Source: Flavobacteriaceae bacterium UBA3179
GTDB lineage: Bacteria; Bacteroidota; Bacteroidia; Flavobacteriales; Flavobacteriaceae
Length of the DNA stretch: 16,363 bases
Direction of reading: 5' to 3'
Assembly: GCA_002364245.1 (NCBI GenBank)
Contig: DEXR01000029.1
Span: 1-16,363 of the forward strand
The position numbers were made by a program, and so were the translations under genes. Shown here piece by piece: positions 7,754 to 14,821 of the stretch (position 1 is its first letter; every line of letters begins with the position of its first letter). A model generated the notes under the pieces. It made no database searches and was not told the DNA's origin. It saw only the letters and a list, made by a program, of their open reading frames with translations.

Positions 7754-7913
7754 AACCTGCTTTGTTGAGGTTGATAAATGCTTTGCTTATGGCTGGTCTT
7801 CGCTGCATGGTCAGAACACTATTTGGACAAAAACCGAGTGTTTCGTTGAAAAACTTGGCTAATTCTTGCGTTTCTTGGTCGTGATCTGAAGATAAAGGGG
7901 TTACTAAGGGCAT
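7322..7913 (-). pseudogene. Frameshifted AhpD-like / carboxymuconolactone decarboxylase-family gene
   Basis: Two overlapping frames together make one normal protein. The first opens at the ATG at 7913 (MPLVTPLSSDHDQETQELAK) and runs 55 codons to a stop at 7748-7746, ending FINLNKAGYG. The second runs from 7753 to 7322 and begins MANEGSVTSALKRMIAW. Removing one G of the GG pair at 7757/7756 joins them as FINLNKAVMANEG. That matches the family as I recall it and gives 196 residues. The frame offset is exactly one base (592 bp in total). The family contains AhpD-like peroxidase/reductase proteins with a CxxCxxxH active site (here CRYCQAH). The break may be a real mutation, an assembly error, or be rescued by re-initiation at the overlapping ATG. 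The stop is 7 bp from the convergent rsmI stop. Confidence 0.8.
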
Positions 7914-7915
7914 GT

Positions 7916-7940
7916 TTTATCATTTTTTTACAATGATAAA
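7916..7940. promoter_or_regulatory. Perfect 9-7-9 palindrome over the AhpD-like gene's promoter/start (putative operator)
   Basis: TTTATCATT (7916-7924), a 7-nt spacer, then AATGATAAA (7932-7940) is a perfect inverted repeat ending 3 bp before the ATG at 7913. A -7-like box TAACTTTA (7944-7937, minus strand) overlaps its distal arm. A protein bound here would therefore cover the -7 box, transcription start and translation start. It is either a repressor operator or an RNA hairpin hiding the start. It does not resemble a terminator, because no T-run follows on the gene's strand. Confidence 0.5.
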
Positions 7941-7963
7941 GTTACATATTTAAAATGTTAGAA

Positions 7964-7989
7964 AATAAAATAGTAAGTCTTATACTATT
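7964..7989 (-). terminator. AT-rich terminator-like hairpin at the end of the T9SS cargo gene
   Basis: On the minus strand AATAGTA (7989-7983), a 7-nt loop and TACTATT (7975-7969) form a perfect 7-bp stem that includes the TAG stop codon. It is followed by TTATTTT. With almost no G/C the stem is weak, so termination is plausible but not certain. Confidence 0.4.
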
Positions 7990-9505
7990 GTTTTAAAAGC
8001 TTAATCGTAGAACCAGATACTTTCAGGAAATAAACCCCAGTTGAGAAAGAAGAAAGTTCCAATTGATTTTCACTCCCTTCAAAGGTGCTTTTAAGTAATA
8101 TTCTTCCATTAATATCGCTTACCGTATAAGGACTATTGATGGGTTGTTGGCTTTTTAGGTTGAAGATTCCGTTGGATGGATTGGGGAAAACAGTAATTGG
8201 GGTTATATTTTCTTCAGGGATGCCTAAGGGGTCGTTTACATGACGGCCGATGTACACCTCTCCGTTGTCGTTTACAAAAGGTACACTTGTTGTGCCAGAG
8301 GTAACAATTTTCCCGTTATCTTGTAAAATAAAGGAACCACTGGAGTTGGGTTGCAAACCAATAGTATTCTCTTCTAAAGAAAAAGAGGAATCGATAGTTC
8401 CATTTTCGTAGACCCGGGAGATGAAAAAAGATAAATTTTGAGGATCACACCTGTGTGAATTCCACCCTATTAGAATTCTATTATTCCCTTGAATTTTTAA
8501 CTGAAATGGATTAGAATAGAACCAGTTTTCTGGCGGATTAGCACTTCCATTATCCCCAAATGTCGTGTCTATTGGTCCAGTAGGTAAAAAACGTTTTAGA
8601 AAGGGGTTAATGCCACGTAGACAGCTTCCTATACTCCCCGCTACTATAATTTTTCCATTTTCGTCAATATCAAAAACTGTATTAACAGAACCGCCATCAG
8701 GTGTTGCTATATCATAGAAAAATGTCCCATTGGTTCCAAATGAGCCATCAAGGGAGCCATCTGGCAAAATTTTTATAAAAATTAATTGTGTTGTTGCTTG
8801 TGTATCTGACGTTCGACTTCCGAGGATTAATATGCTTCCATCATTATAAATTTTAAACCTTCTACTAACAATGGGGTTTTCTTGAATATATGGGATTTCT
8901 ACTTCAGCAACACCGTTGGTGCCAAACGAAGTATCTATAGTTCCATTTGGTAAATATTTTTGAACTGCAATAGAACTTGTATTGGAATTACTTACAAACC
9001 CTCCTATTACAATAAGATTGCCATCGTCAAGTACTTGTAATCGACCACTATACTGTTCTGGAATAACTGGATTTAACGTACCATTATTTGCAAAACTAGT
9101 ATCTAATTCACCAGAACTAGTGTAGCGCTTTACAAAGTATGGATCATTATTTTGAATAGAAATTAAAATTTTATTATTGTTTTGAACATATGATGCTATA
9201 TTACCAAAAGATTCAGTTGTTGAAACAATGACTTTTCCGTTATCTCCAAATGATGAGTCTAAACTTCCGTTTGATAGATACCTTAATAAATACAAATTAT
9301 AATCGTCAGATTCATACATATATGCAGTCACAAGGAGTTTTCCATCTGTTTGCTGAGTAATATCCAACGCACCGCTTTTATACCCACCCAAATCAGTTAA
9401 AACAATACCATTGTCCCCAAAGGAGGTGTCGTAAGCTCCATCTTGAGCAACAAGCATCCCAGTATATAATATTAATAATAGTAATAAGAATGTAATCTTG
9501 TTCAT
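7985..9505 (-). CDS. Secreted delta-60 repeat protein with type IX secretion sorting domain
   Basis: A 506-residue protein exported in two steps. Residues 1-20 are a Sec signal peptide (MNKITFLLLLLILYTGMLVA|Q). The C-terminal 75 or so residues are a T9SS type A sorting domain (VFPNPSNGIFNL, then a DINGRILL-type strand, GVYFLKV and a final basic strand). The middle holds seven DxSFGxNG-type motifs, from DTSFGDNG at residue 26 to the degenerate DSSFSLEE, spaced about 50-60 residues. Each is followed by a QxDGKIL(V/I)-like segment. This is the delta-60 repeat, expected to form a beta-propeller-like structure. It should be released or attached at the cell surface. The substrate is unknown; an adhesion or binding role is only a guess. 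Confidence 0.9.
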   Translation of the reverse strand: MNKITFLLLLLILYTGMLVAQDGAYDTSFGDNGIVLTDLGGYKSGALDITQQTDGKLLVTAYMYESDDYNLYLLRYLSNGSLDSSFGDNGKVIVSTTESFGNIASYVQNNNKILISIQNNDPYFVKRYTSSGELDTSFANNGTLNPVIPEQYSGRLQVLDDGNLIVIGGFVSNSNTSSIAVQKYLPNGTIDTSFGTNGVAEVEIPYIQENPIVSRRFKIYNDGSILILGSRTSDTQATTQLIFIKILPDGSLDGSFGTNGTFFYDIATPDGGSVNTVFDIDENGKIIVAGSIGSCLRGINPFLKRFLPTGPIDTTFGDNGSANPPENWFYSNPFQLKIQGNNRILIGWNSHRCDPQNLSFFISRVYENGTIDSSFSLEENTIGLQPNSSGSFILQDNGKIVTSGTTSVPFVNDNGEVYIGRHVNDPLGIPEENITPITVFPNPSNGIFNLKSQQPINSPYTVSDINGRILLKSTFEGSENQLELSSFSTGVYFLKVSGSTIKLLKQ

Positions 9506-9571
9506 TTTTTTAGCTTTTAGGTTAAAGACTTAACGTTTTATCATAAATATACAAAATTTTATTTTTCAGTT

Positions 9572-9607
9572 TTTGTATCGTAGCAATGGGGCTAATTTTT
9601 ATCTTTA
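9572..9607 (+). promoter_or_regulatory. Putative recJ promoter
   Basis: TTTG at 9572-9575 is followed after 17 nt by TAATTTTT (9593-9600) and after 24 nt by TATCTTTA (9600-9607). The second is closer to the TAnnTTTG consensus, the first has the better spacing. The recJ ATG is 27 nt after the second box. Confidence 0.33.
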
Positions 9608-9634
9608 CGTTTCTCCCCTTCTAGAATAGAACAT

Positions 9635-11326
9635 ATGCGCTGGACCCTACAACCAAAACCTCCTGAAGAAACCATCAATCGTCTTTCAAAAGAATTAGGC
9701 GTAGATTCCATTATTGCCACGTTATTGGTTCAGCGTGGGATTGAAACCTTTGATGAAGCAAAGCATTTTTTTCGTCCGCAGTTAAGTGACCTTCACTATC
9801 CGTTTTTGATGAAAGATATGGACAAAGCGGTAGCAAGAATTGAACAAGCCATCGCCAATGAAGAAAATATTTTAGTCTACGGTGATTACGATGTGGATGG
9901 TACCACCAGCGTTGCATTATTGTCTTCCTATTTAAAAAGTTACTATCCCAATGTGGCAACGTATATTCCCGACCGCTATGATGAAGGCTACGGTGTTTCG
10001 TATAAAGGAATTGATTTTGCTGAAGACAACGGCTTTTCATTAATTATTGCATTAGATTGCGGTATAAAAGCCATCGATAAGGTTGCGTATGCTTCAGAAA
10101 AAAACATTGATTTTATTATTTGTGACCATCACCGTCCCGGAGCAGAAATTCCAAAAGCGGTTGCCGTACTCGACCCCAAACGGGAAGATTGTGAATATCC
10201 ATATAAAGAATTATGCGGTTGTGGTGTGGGTTTTAAATTGATTCAAGCGCTTTCAGAAAAAAGAGGACTGCAAATCGATGATTTGTTGCTGTACCTTGAT
10301 TTGGTTGCCACGGCTATTGGTGCCGATATTGTTCCTATCACTGGGGAAAATAGGGTCTTGGCATATTATGGCTTAAAAGTAATCAATAGCAATCCTAGAG
10401 TTGGGTTTCAGGCTATTTTACAACAAGTAAAAAAGAAAAGCCTCACCATCACCGATGTCGTTTTTATCATTGCCCCAAGGATCAACGCTGCAGGTCGCAT
10501 GAAACACGGCAATCATGCGGTTACTTTATTAACCGAAACTGATATAAACCGTGCTGCTGAATATGCTTCGGAAATTGAACAATTCAATACCGATAGAAGG
10601 GAAGCTGATAAAACCATCACGGAAGAAGCATTATTACAAATTTCCAAAAACCAAGAAGAAAACCGAACCACGACCGTAGTGTACCAAGAAGATTGGCATA
10701 AGGGTGTGATTGGCATTGTAGCTTCACGATTAACCGAAACGTATTATCGGCCAACACTTGTGTTTACTAAAAGTGGCGAAAAACTGGCTGCTTCAGCGCG
10801 ATCGGTAAAAGGTTTTGATGTATATAATGCGTTGGAAAGTTGTTCTGAATATATTGAGCAATTTGGTGGTCATAAATACGCTGCGGGATTAACATTGCAC
10901 GAAAAAGACTTCAAAACGTTTAAAAATAAATTTGAAAAAGTAGTTTCAGAAACCATCGATACTAAATCATTACAACCGGAATTAAAAATTGCTGCTGAAA
11001 TTAATTTAACTGAAATAACCCCAAAATTTTATCGTCTTTTAAAGCAGTTTGCACCTTTTGGCCCCGGTAATATGACGCCTGTATTTATGACGCAAGGATT
11101 AAAAGATACCGGGTGGGGAAAATGTGTAGGTGAAGATAAAACGCATTTGCGCATTACCGTTCAACAAGGCAATTCACCTCAGTTTGTAGGGATTGGTTTT
11201 GGGATGGCAGATAAGAAAGATATCGCGTGCGGAGATGTCCCGTTTAAGGCTGCTTACGTAATAGATGAAAACGAATGGCAAGGCAATGTAAGCTTGCAGC
11301 TTCGGTTAAAGGATATTAAAGGGTAA
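9635..11326 (+). CDS. recJ: Single-stranded-DNA-specific 5'-3' exonuclease RecJ
   Basis: Degrades single-stranded DNA from the 5' end during recombination and mismatch or base-excision repair. It has 563 residues. The DHH phosphoesterase core shows the metal-binding motifs YGDYDVDGTTS (about residues 80-90), ALDCGIKA, CDHHRPG and the later INAAGRMKHG. The DHHA1 domain has the nucleotide-binding GGHKYAAGLTL motif. The C-terminal OB-like domain begins near FAPFGPGNMTPVF. The length is typical. It is divergent from the T9SS cargo gene, and its last 11 bp overlap the 3' end of lpxH on the other strand. Confidence 0.97.
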   Translation: MRWTLQPKPPEETINRLSKELGVDSIIATLLVQRGIETFDEAKHFFRPQLSDLHYPFLMKDMDKAVARIEQAIANEENILVYGDYDVDGTTSVALLSSYLKSYYPNVATYIPDRYDEGYGVSYKGIDFAEDNGFSLIIALDCGIKAIDKVAYASEKNIDFIICDHHRPGAEIPKAVAVLDPKREDCEYPYKELCGCGVGFKLIQALSEKRGLQIDDLLLYLDLVATAIGADIVPITGENRVLAYYGLKVINSNPRVGFQAILQQVKKKSLTITDVVFIIAPRINAAGRMKHGNHAVTLLTETDINRAAEYASEIEQFNTDRREADKTITEEALLQISKNQEENRTTTVVYQEDWHKGVIGIVASRLTETYYRPTLVFTKSGEKLAASARSVKGFDVYNALESCSEYIEQFGGHKYAAGLTLHEKDFKTFKNKFEKVVSETIDTKSLQPELKIAAEINLTEITPKFYRLLKQFAPFGPGNMTPVFMTQGLKDTGWGKCVGEDKTHLRITVQQGNSPQFVGIGFGMADKKDIACGDVPFKAAYVIDENEWQGNVSLQLRLKDIKG

Positions 11327-12074
11327 ACTCTTTCAACTCAAATTTCTCTCCATCATAAACCCCGTACGTATAATGGTTAATCCAATCTCCGAGGTTAAAA
11401 TAAGTTGAGTTTTCACCTACTTTTATCTCCATAGGTAAATGACGGTGGCCAAACACAAAATAATCGTAATGCTTGCTTTCTAGCTTTCGTTTAGCATATT
11501 GTGCTAACCATTCGTTTTCCTCACCTAAAAACTGTTGGTCTTCGTCCCCAGAAATTAATTTATTTTTCACTGAAAGGTGTTGTGCCAACCGTACACCAAT
11601 ATCAGGATGCAACCAACGGAACAACCATTTTGAAAATGGGTTCACAAACACTTTCTTCATTCGTTTATAGCCTTTATCACCCGGTCCTTTTCCATCGCCA
11701 TGACCAATAAAGAATCGGGTTTCGTTAAAAACAAATTCTATAGGGGTGTGATATACTGGAATGTTAAGCTCTTCTTCAAAATAACCGTGCATCCACAAAT
11801 CGTGATTCCCTACAAAAAAATGAATAGGAATGCCGCTATCTCGAATTTCGGCCAGTTTGCCCAAAACCCGAACAAACCCTTTTGGGACTACCGTTTTGTA
11901 TTCAAACCAAAAATCGAATAAATCACCTAACAGAAAAATGACTGCTGCATCTTTTTTAACTTCATCTAACCAAGCTATAAATTTCTGTTCGCGAGGTTTG
12001 CTGGCTTCAGCCGTTGGCGCGCCCAAGTGGTTGTCGCTCGAAAAATAGATTTTTTTGCCTTCCGGTAGTTGCAT
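11316..12074 (-). CDS. lpxH: UDP-2,3-diacylglucosamine pyrophosphatase (LpxH-type metallophosphoesterase)
   Basis: Hydrolyses UDP-2,3-diacylglucosamine to lipid X and UMP in lipid A synthesis, as a peripheral enzyme of the inner membrane. The 252 residues carry the calcineurin-like motifs in order: FSSDNHLG (Asp14, His16), GDLFDFWFEY, FFVGNHDLWM, IGHGDGKGPGD and FGHRHLP. The FDFWFEY and GHGDG segments are typical of the LpxH branch rather than generic phosphoesterases. It lies 50 bp downstream of queD on the same strand. Its start is preceded by TATCTTTA (12086-12079) only 4 nt before the ATG, which would give a nearly leaderless transcript if that is the -7 box. Confidence 0.9.
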   Translation of the reverse strand: MQLPEGKKIYFSSDNHLGAPTAEASKPREQKFIAWLDEVKKDAAVIFLLGDLFDFWFEYKTVVPKGFVRVLGKLAEIRDSGIPIHFFVGNHDLWMHGYFEEELNIPVYHTPIEFVFNETRFFIGHGDGKGPGDKGYKRMKKVFVNPFSKWLFRWLHPDIGVRLAQHLSVKNKLISGDEDQQFLGEENEWLAQYAKRKLESKHYDYFVFGHRHLPMEIKVGENSTYFNLGDWINHYTYGVYDGEKFELKEFTL

Positions 12075-12124
12075 AGGGTAAAGATAGAAAAAAGACTGTA
12101 GCGGTAACTTGGGTACTTGTAAAA

Positions 12125-12574
12125 TTAATTGTCAGCAGCATACCATTCTGCATAGCTGGTAGCGGTTTCTTGTAGTTTTAATGAATGAAGTTGAATGTTA
12201 TTGGGCAATCTTTTTTTGATTTTTTCAGCAAAGTCGATCACCATCATTTCGCTGGTAGGTTGATAATCTACCAAAAGAACATTATGGTCTCTGTTCTGTA
12301 ATTCTTTTGCCAACTCTACGTGCGGTGTGTTTTTATTGAAAACAGTGGCGTGGTCAAACACATCGACAATATCTTCTTTTACAATTTTTTTTAGATCGCT
12401 AAAATCGATCACCATTCCGTATTTTACATGGTTGTTATCGTCAATAGGCGTTCCAATTACCGTTACAGAAAGCTTGTAACTATGCCCGTGCACATTGCGG
12501 CATTTGCCATCGTAACCATATAGTGCGTGGCCGGTTTCAAAAGAAAATTGTTTGGTAATTCGAATCTTGTTCAT
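12125..12574 (-). CDS. queD: 6-carboxytetrahydropterin synthase (QueD / PTPS family)
   Basis: A PTPS-fold enzyme that converts dihydroneopterin triphosphate to 6-carboxytetrahydropterin in synthesis of queuosine precursors. The 149 residues show the zinc ligands His16 (SFETGHAL) and His29/His31 (NVHGH). Cys25 sits four residues before His29, the catalytic Cys spacing of this family. VIDFSDLK, FDHATVFN and the substrate-binding Glu in LQETATSYAEW follow. The N-terminal FETGH is a mild variant of the common FxAAH. queC, queE and queF are not in the window, so QueD is assigned over a 6-pyruvoyl-tetrahydropterin synthase on family grounds only. Confidence 0.87.
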   Translation of the reverse strand: MNKIRITKQFSFETGHALYGYDGKCRNVHGHSYKLSVTVIGTPIDDNNHVKYGMVIDFSDLKKIVKEDIVDVFDHATVFNKNTPHVELAKELQNRDHNVLLVDYQPTSEMMVIDFAEKIKKRLPNNIQLHSLKLQETATSYAEWYAADN

Positions 12575-12591
12575 GTATTTATTTTATGATG

Positions 12592-12599
12592 CAAAGATA
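12592..12599 (-). promoter_or_regulatory. Putative -7 box of queD
   Basis: Reads TATCTTTG on the minus strand, an exact match to the Bacteroidetes TAnnTTTG consensus, 17 nt before the queD ATG. The nearest TTG (12615-12613) is only 13 nt upstream, shorter than usual, so only the -7 box is claimed. Confidence 0.42.
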
Positions 12600-12648
12600 G
12601 AAGTTTTAAGGACAACTATTTTTTCTTCGGAAGAAGTTATGCCATCGA

Positions 12649-12747
12649 TTACCGCTTTTTATATTTTTGATAAATAACGACAATTACTACAAGAATGGCA
12701 AGGATTAGAAACAATCCAGGACCGCCTATAAATTCTAAAATTTCCAT
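12649..12747 (-). CDS. Small single-pass membrane protein, 32 aa, unrecognised
   Basis: A 33-codon frame from the ATG at 12747 to the TAA at 12651-12649. I do not recognise a family. The N-terminus MEILEFIGGPG is followed by an uninterrupted hydrophobic helix of about 15 residues (LFLILAILVVIVVIY) and a basic tail (QKYKKR). That is the layout of a bitopic membrane miniprotein whose tail would stay in the cytoplasm. It starts 25 bp after the MATE stop on the same strand, so it is probably co-transcribed, and queD begins 74 bp beyond its end. Coding is inferred from the clean membrane-protein layout, the position and the ATG; length alone proves nothing. Confidence 0.55.
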   Translation of the reverse strand: MEILEFIGGPGLFLILAILVVIVVIYQKYKKR

Positions 12748-12772
12748 TTTTTTGTTTTAGTAAAGATTACGA

Positions 12773-14101
12773 TTATACTTCTTTATTCAAATATTTTCTT
12801 CGGAATTTTATCACCAATCCTCCAGCACGTATTAACATCCACACAAAAAAGGCAATCCAAATGGCGTGTAGTTTTAGTCCAAAATAATCTGAAATAAGCA
12901 ACGCAGGCGTAAAGCCTAAAAACGTAGCAACCAACAATAAATTACGTAAGTATTTTGCTTCGCCCAGGCCCTTGAAAATTCCGTCGAACATAAACGCGAT
13001 GGCATTAATAGGTTGCATTAATAAAACAATCCAAAACACCGAACTAAACAACACCAAAACAGTTGCTTCTTTATTAAAAAGCAATCCAATTTCATCGTAT
13101 GCTAAGGCACAGCCTGCCATCAAGATAAGCGCTATTAAAATGGCGTATTTGCTTATTTTCTTGCTCAACACCCATAGCGATTTATAATCTTTCGCTCCTA
13201 ATAAACGTCCGCCAATGGCATTTCCGGCATTTGCATAGCCATCGATAAAGAAACTGAAAAACAACCAAATATTCATTAAAATACTCTGGGCAGCGATGTA
13301 ATTTTTACCGTAATCGGTAGCGTATGCGTTCGCTAAATAAATAGCAAAATTTAACGCTGCAGTACGTACAAAAAGGTTGGCTGCCATTAAAAGCAAGGGC
13401 TTTAATTGTGGATTTATATTGAAACTCAATTTTAGATTAAACGGTGTTTTTTTCCAGAAAAACCATAAGGCCATCAAAAGCATCACACTTTGGGCTGCTA
13501 AACTAGCGTAGGCAGCACCTTTTAAATGAAGCGGTGGAATAATGCCTTCTACACCATAAACTAAAAGATAATCTAAAACCACATTCACCAACGCTCCGGT
13601 AAGGCTACATTTCATCGCCCAATAGGTGTTTTGTAGCCCTCGGAAAATTCCGAAGATGGCAAAAGTGATTAGTGTCATCGGATAACCGATGGCACGAATG
13701 CGGTAGTAATCGGCAGCATAACTTAAAATAAGTCCTTCGGCATTGTATAAACTGAAAATAGCTTCAGCGAAAAAAGCGGTAATGCCATAAATAAAAAGAC
13801 TCAAAATAAAATTAAATCCAATGGCCTGCGGAATCAAGGTTTTAACTGCGTGCAATCTATTTGCGCCCAAATGCTGCGAAACAATAGCAGAAATGGCCGT
13901 TTTAGTTTGTGCTACGATCCAAATAATAGCCGATAAGAAAGAACCCACCAAACCTGCAGCTGCCAAAGCTTCGATTGAATGTTCTTCCACATTACCAATT
14001 ATGGCAATATCGGTTAGCGATATCAAAGGCTCTGCAATACCGGCAATAATAGCTGGAATTGCAATTTTATTGATGCTCTTAAAACTGACCGTCGTATTCA
14101 A
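12773..14101 (-). CDS. MATE-family efflux transporter (DinF-like)
   Basis: A 442-residue, twelve-helix cation-coupled multidrug/toxin exporter of the inner membrane. The opening INKIAIPAIIAGIAEPLISLTDIAIIGN is the hallmark first helix of the DinF branch, with the Pro and Asp positions conserved. The internal duplicate begins near residue 230 (LLLMAANLFVRTAALNFAIYLA). The annotated start is a TTG at 14101. There is no ATG before the first helix, and the frame is open back to the stop of the GNAT gene 13 codons earlier, so a TTG start is the best choice. It follows the GNAT gene by 39 bp, likely in one transcript. The transported substrate cannot be told from sequence. Confidence 0.92.
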   Translation of the reverse strand: MNTTVSFKSINKIAIPAIIAGIAEPLISLTDIAIIGNVEEHSIEALAAAGLVGSFLSAIIWIVAQTKTAISAIVSQHLGANRLHAVKTLIPQAIGFNFILSLFIYGITAFFAEAIFSLYNAEGLILSYAADYYRIRAIGYPMTLITFAIFGIFRGLQNTYWAMKCSLTGALVNVVLDYLLVYGVEGIIPPLHLKGAAYASLAAQSVMLLMALWFFWKKTPFNLKLSFNINPQLKPLLLMAANLFVRTAALNFAIYLANAYATDYGKNYIAAQSILMNIWLFFSFFIDGYANAGNAIGGRLLGAKDYKSLWVLSKKISKYAILIALILMAGCALAYDEIGLLFNKEATVLVLFSSVFWIVLLMQPINAIAFMFDGIFKGLGEAKYLRNLLLVATFLGFTPALLISDYFGLKLHAIWIAFFVWMLIRAGGLVIKFRRKYLNKEV

Positions 14102-14140
14102 AGCGAGTTGATTAAGTGAGCAAAAGTAGCAGTCTAAACT

Positions 14141-14641
14141 TTAAAAGACCAACTCGTAACAATAAAAAGGATGTTTGCTTTGCTTGGGGAAGTAAATAGA
14201 TTCTAATTTTTGATAGCCGCGAGCTTCGTAAAATTTTTGGTTTCGGTGGTTTTGGCTAAATGTGTCTAATCTAATTGAAGTTGCACTCTTTTCTCGAGCT
14301 ATAGTTTCAGCAAAATCCATTAATTTTTTGGCATATCCTTTACGTTGATGCTCAGGATGAATAGCCAATCGATGAATATAATAGTTGTTTGCATCTTCAG
14401 TAAGCCAGTTTACATCATCGTATTCTTCGTCTTTTAAAGTTGAAATAACAATGCTGCCAATTATTTCTTCAGAAAAAGTAAGTACATAAAGTTCGTTTCT
14501 TTCAATATCGTTTTTAAAAGCTTCGTGCGTTGGGTAATGCTCGTTCCATTGAAAAATATTTTGTGCAATCATTTTGGCGGCACAAGCACGGGTTATTGTT
14601 ATAATCTTATCGATATCTGAAACGTTTGCTTTTCGAATCAT
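14141..14641 (-). CDS. GNAT-family N-acetyltransferase
   Basis: A 166-residue acetyl-CoA-dependent acetyltransferase. The core motif is YIHRLAIHPEHQRKGYAKKLMDFAE (about residues 88-112), with the pyrophosphate-binding loop Q-R-K-G-Y-A. A second conserved segment, NQKFYEARGYQKL, is near the C-terminus. The N-terminal MIRKANVSDIDKIITI is the usual first strand and helix. The acceptor substrate is unknown: it could be a small molecule or a protein N-terminus. It is the first gene of a likely unit with the MATE exporter, an association that could mean a shared detoxification role, but that is inference. Confidence 0.9.
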   Translation of the reverse strand: MIRKANVSDIDKIITITRACAAKMIAQNIFQWNEHYPTHEAFKNDIERNELYVLTFSEEIIGSIVISTLKDEEYDDVNWLTEDANNYYIHRLAIHPEHQRKGYAKKLMDFAETIAREKSATSIRLDTFSQNHRNQKFYEARGYQKLESIYFPKQSKHPFYCYELVF

Positions 14642-14719
14642 TTAATAAAATAATTTAATTGTTTATTAGTTTTAAAGGTTCAAGGTTAATAAAAATTATT
14701 ATTTTAGCGATATAATTAT

Positions 14720-14793
14720 GGGGGATTAGCTCAGTTGGCTAGAGCGTTTGGCTGGCAGCCAAAAGGTCATCGGTTCGACTCCGATATTCTCCA
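14720..14793 (+). tRNA. tRNA-Ala (anticodon GGC)
   Basis: A full cloverleaf of 74 nt including the discriminator A. The 7-bp acceptor stem has two G-U pairs, one of them G3-U70, the main alanine identity element. The D stem is GCTC/GAGC, the anticodon stem TTTGG/CCAAA with loop CTGGCAG (T33, anticodon GGC), the variable loop AGGTC, and the T stem ATCGG/CCGAT with loop TTCGACT. The 3' CCA is not encoded (ACAA follows), so it must be added enzymatically. C32 and G38 can pair. Confidence 0.96.
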
Positions 14794-14795
14794 CA

Positions 14796-14821
14796 AACCA
14801 CCGCGTTAGCGGTGGTTTTTT
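14796..14821 (+). terminator. Strong rho-independent terminator after tRNA-Ala
   Basis: AACCACCGC (14796-14804), loop GTTA and GCGGTGGTT (14809-14817) form a perfect 9-bp G/C-rich stem, followed by TTTT after the last paired T. It starts 2 nt after the tRNA and ends at the stop codon of the convergent hydrolase gene (14820). It could also slow transcripts from that side, although only a short TTT follows on the minus strand. Confidence 0.88.

Noticed and set aside
8400-9450. Tandem DNA repeat array in the T9SS cargo gene
   Set aside because: The repeats are visible in the protein (DxSFGxNG), but the DNA copies have diverged; there is no direct-repeat array, CRISPR or minisatellite.
12618-12638. 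TTCTT-CCG-AAGAA hairpin between the miniprotein and queD
   Set aside because: The stem is short and A/T-rich and no T-run follows on either strand as needed for a terminator.
13821-14111. 96-residue plus-strand frame inside the MATE gene
   Set aside because: Antisense shadow of hydrophobic codons in a well-supported membrane transporter.
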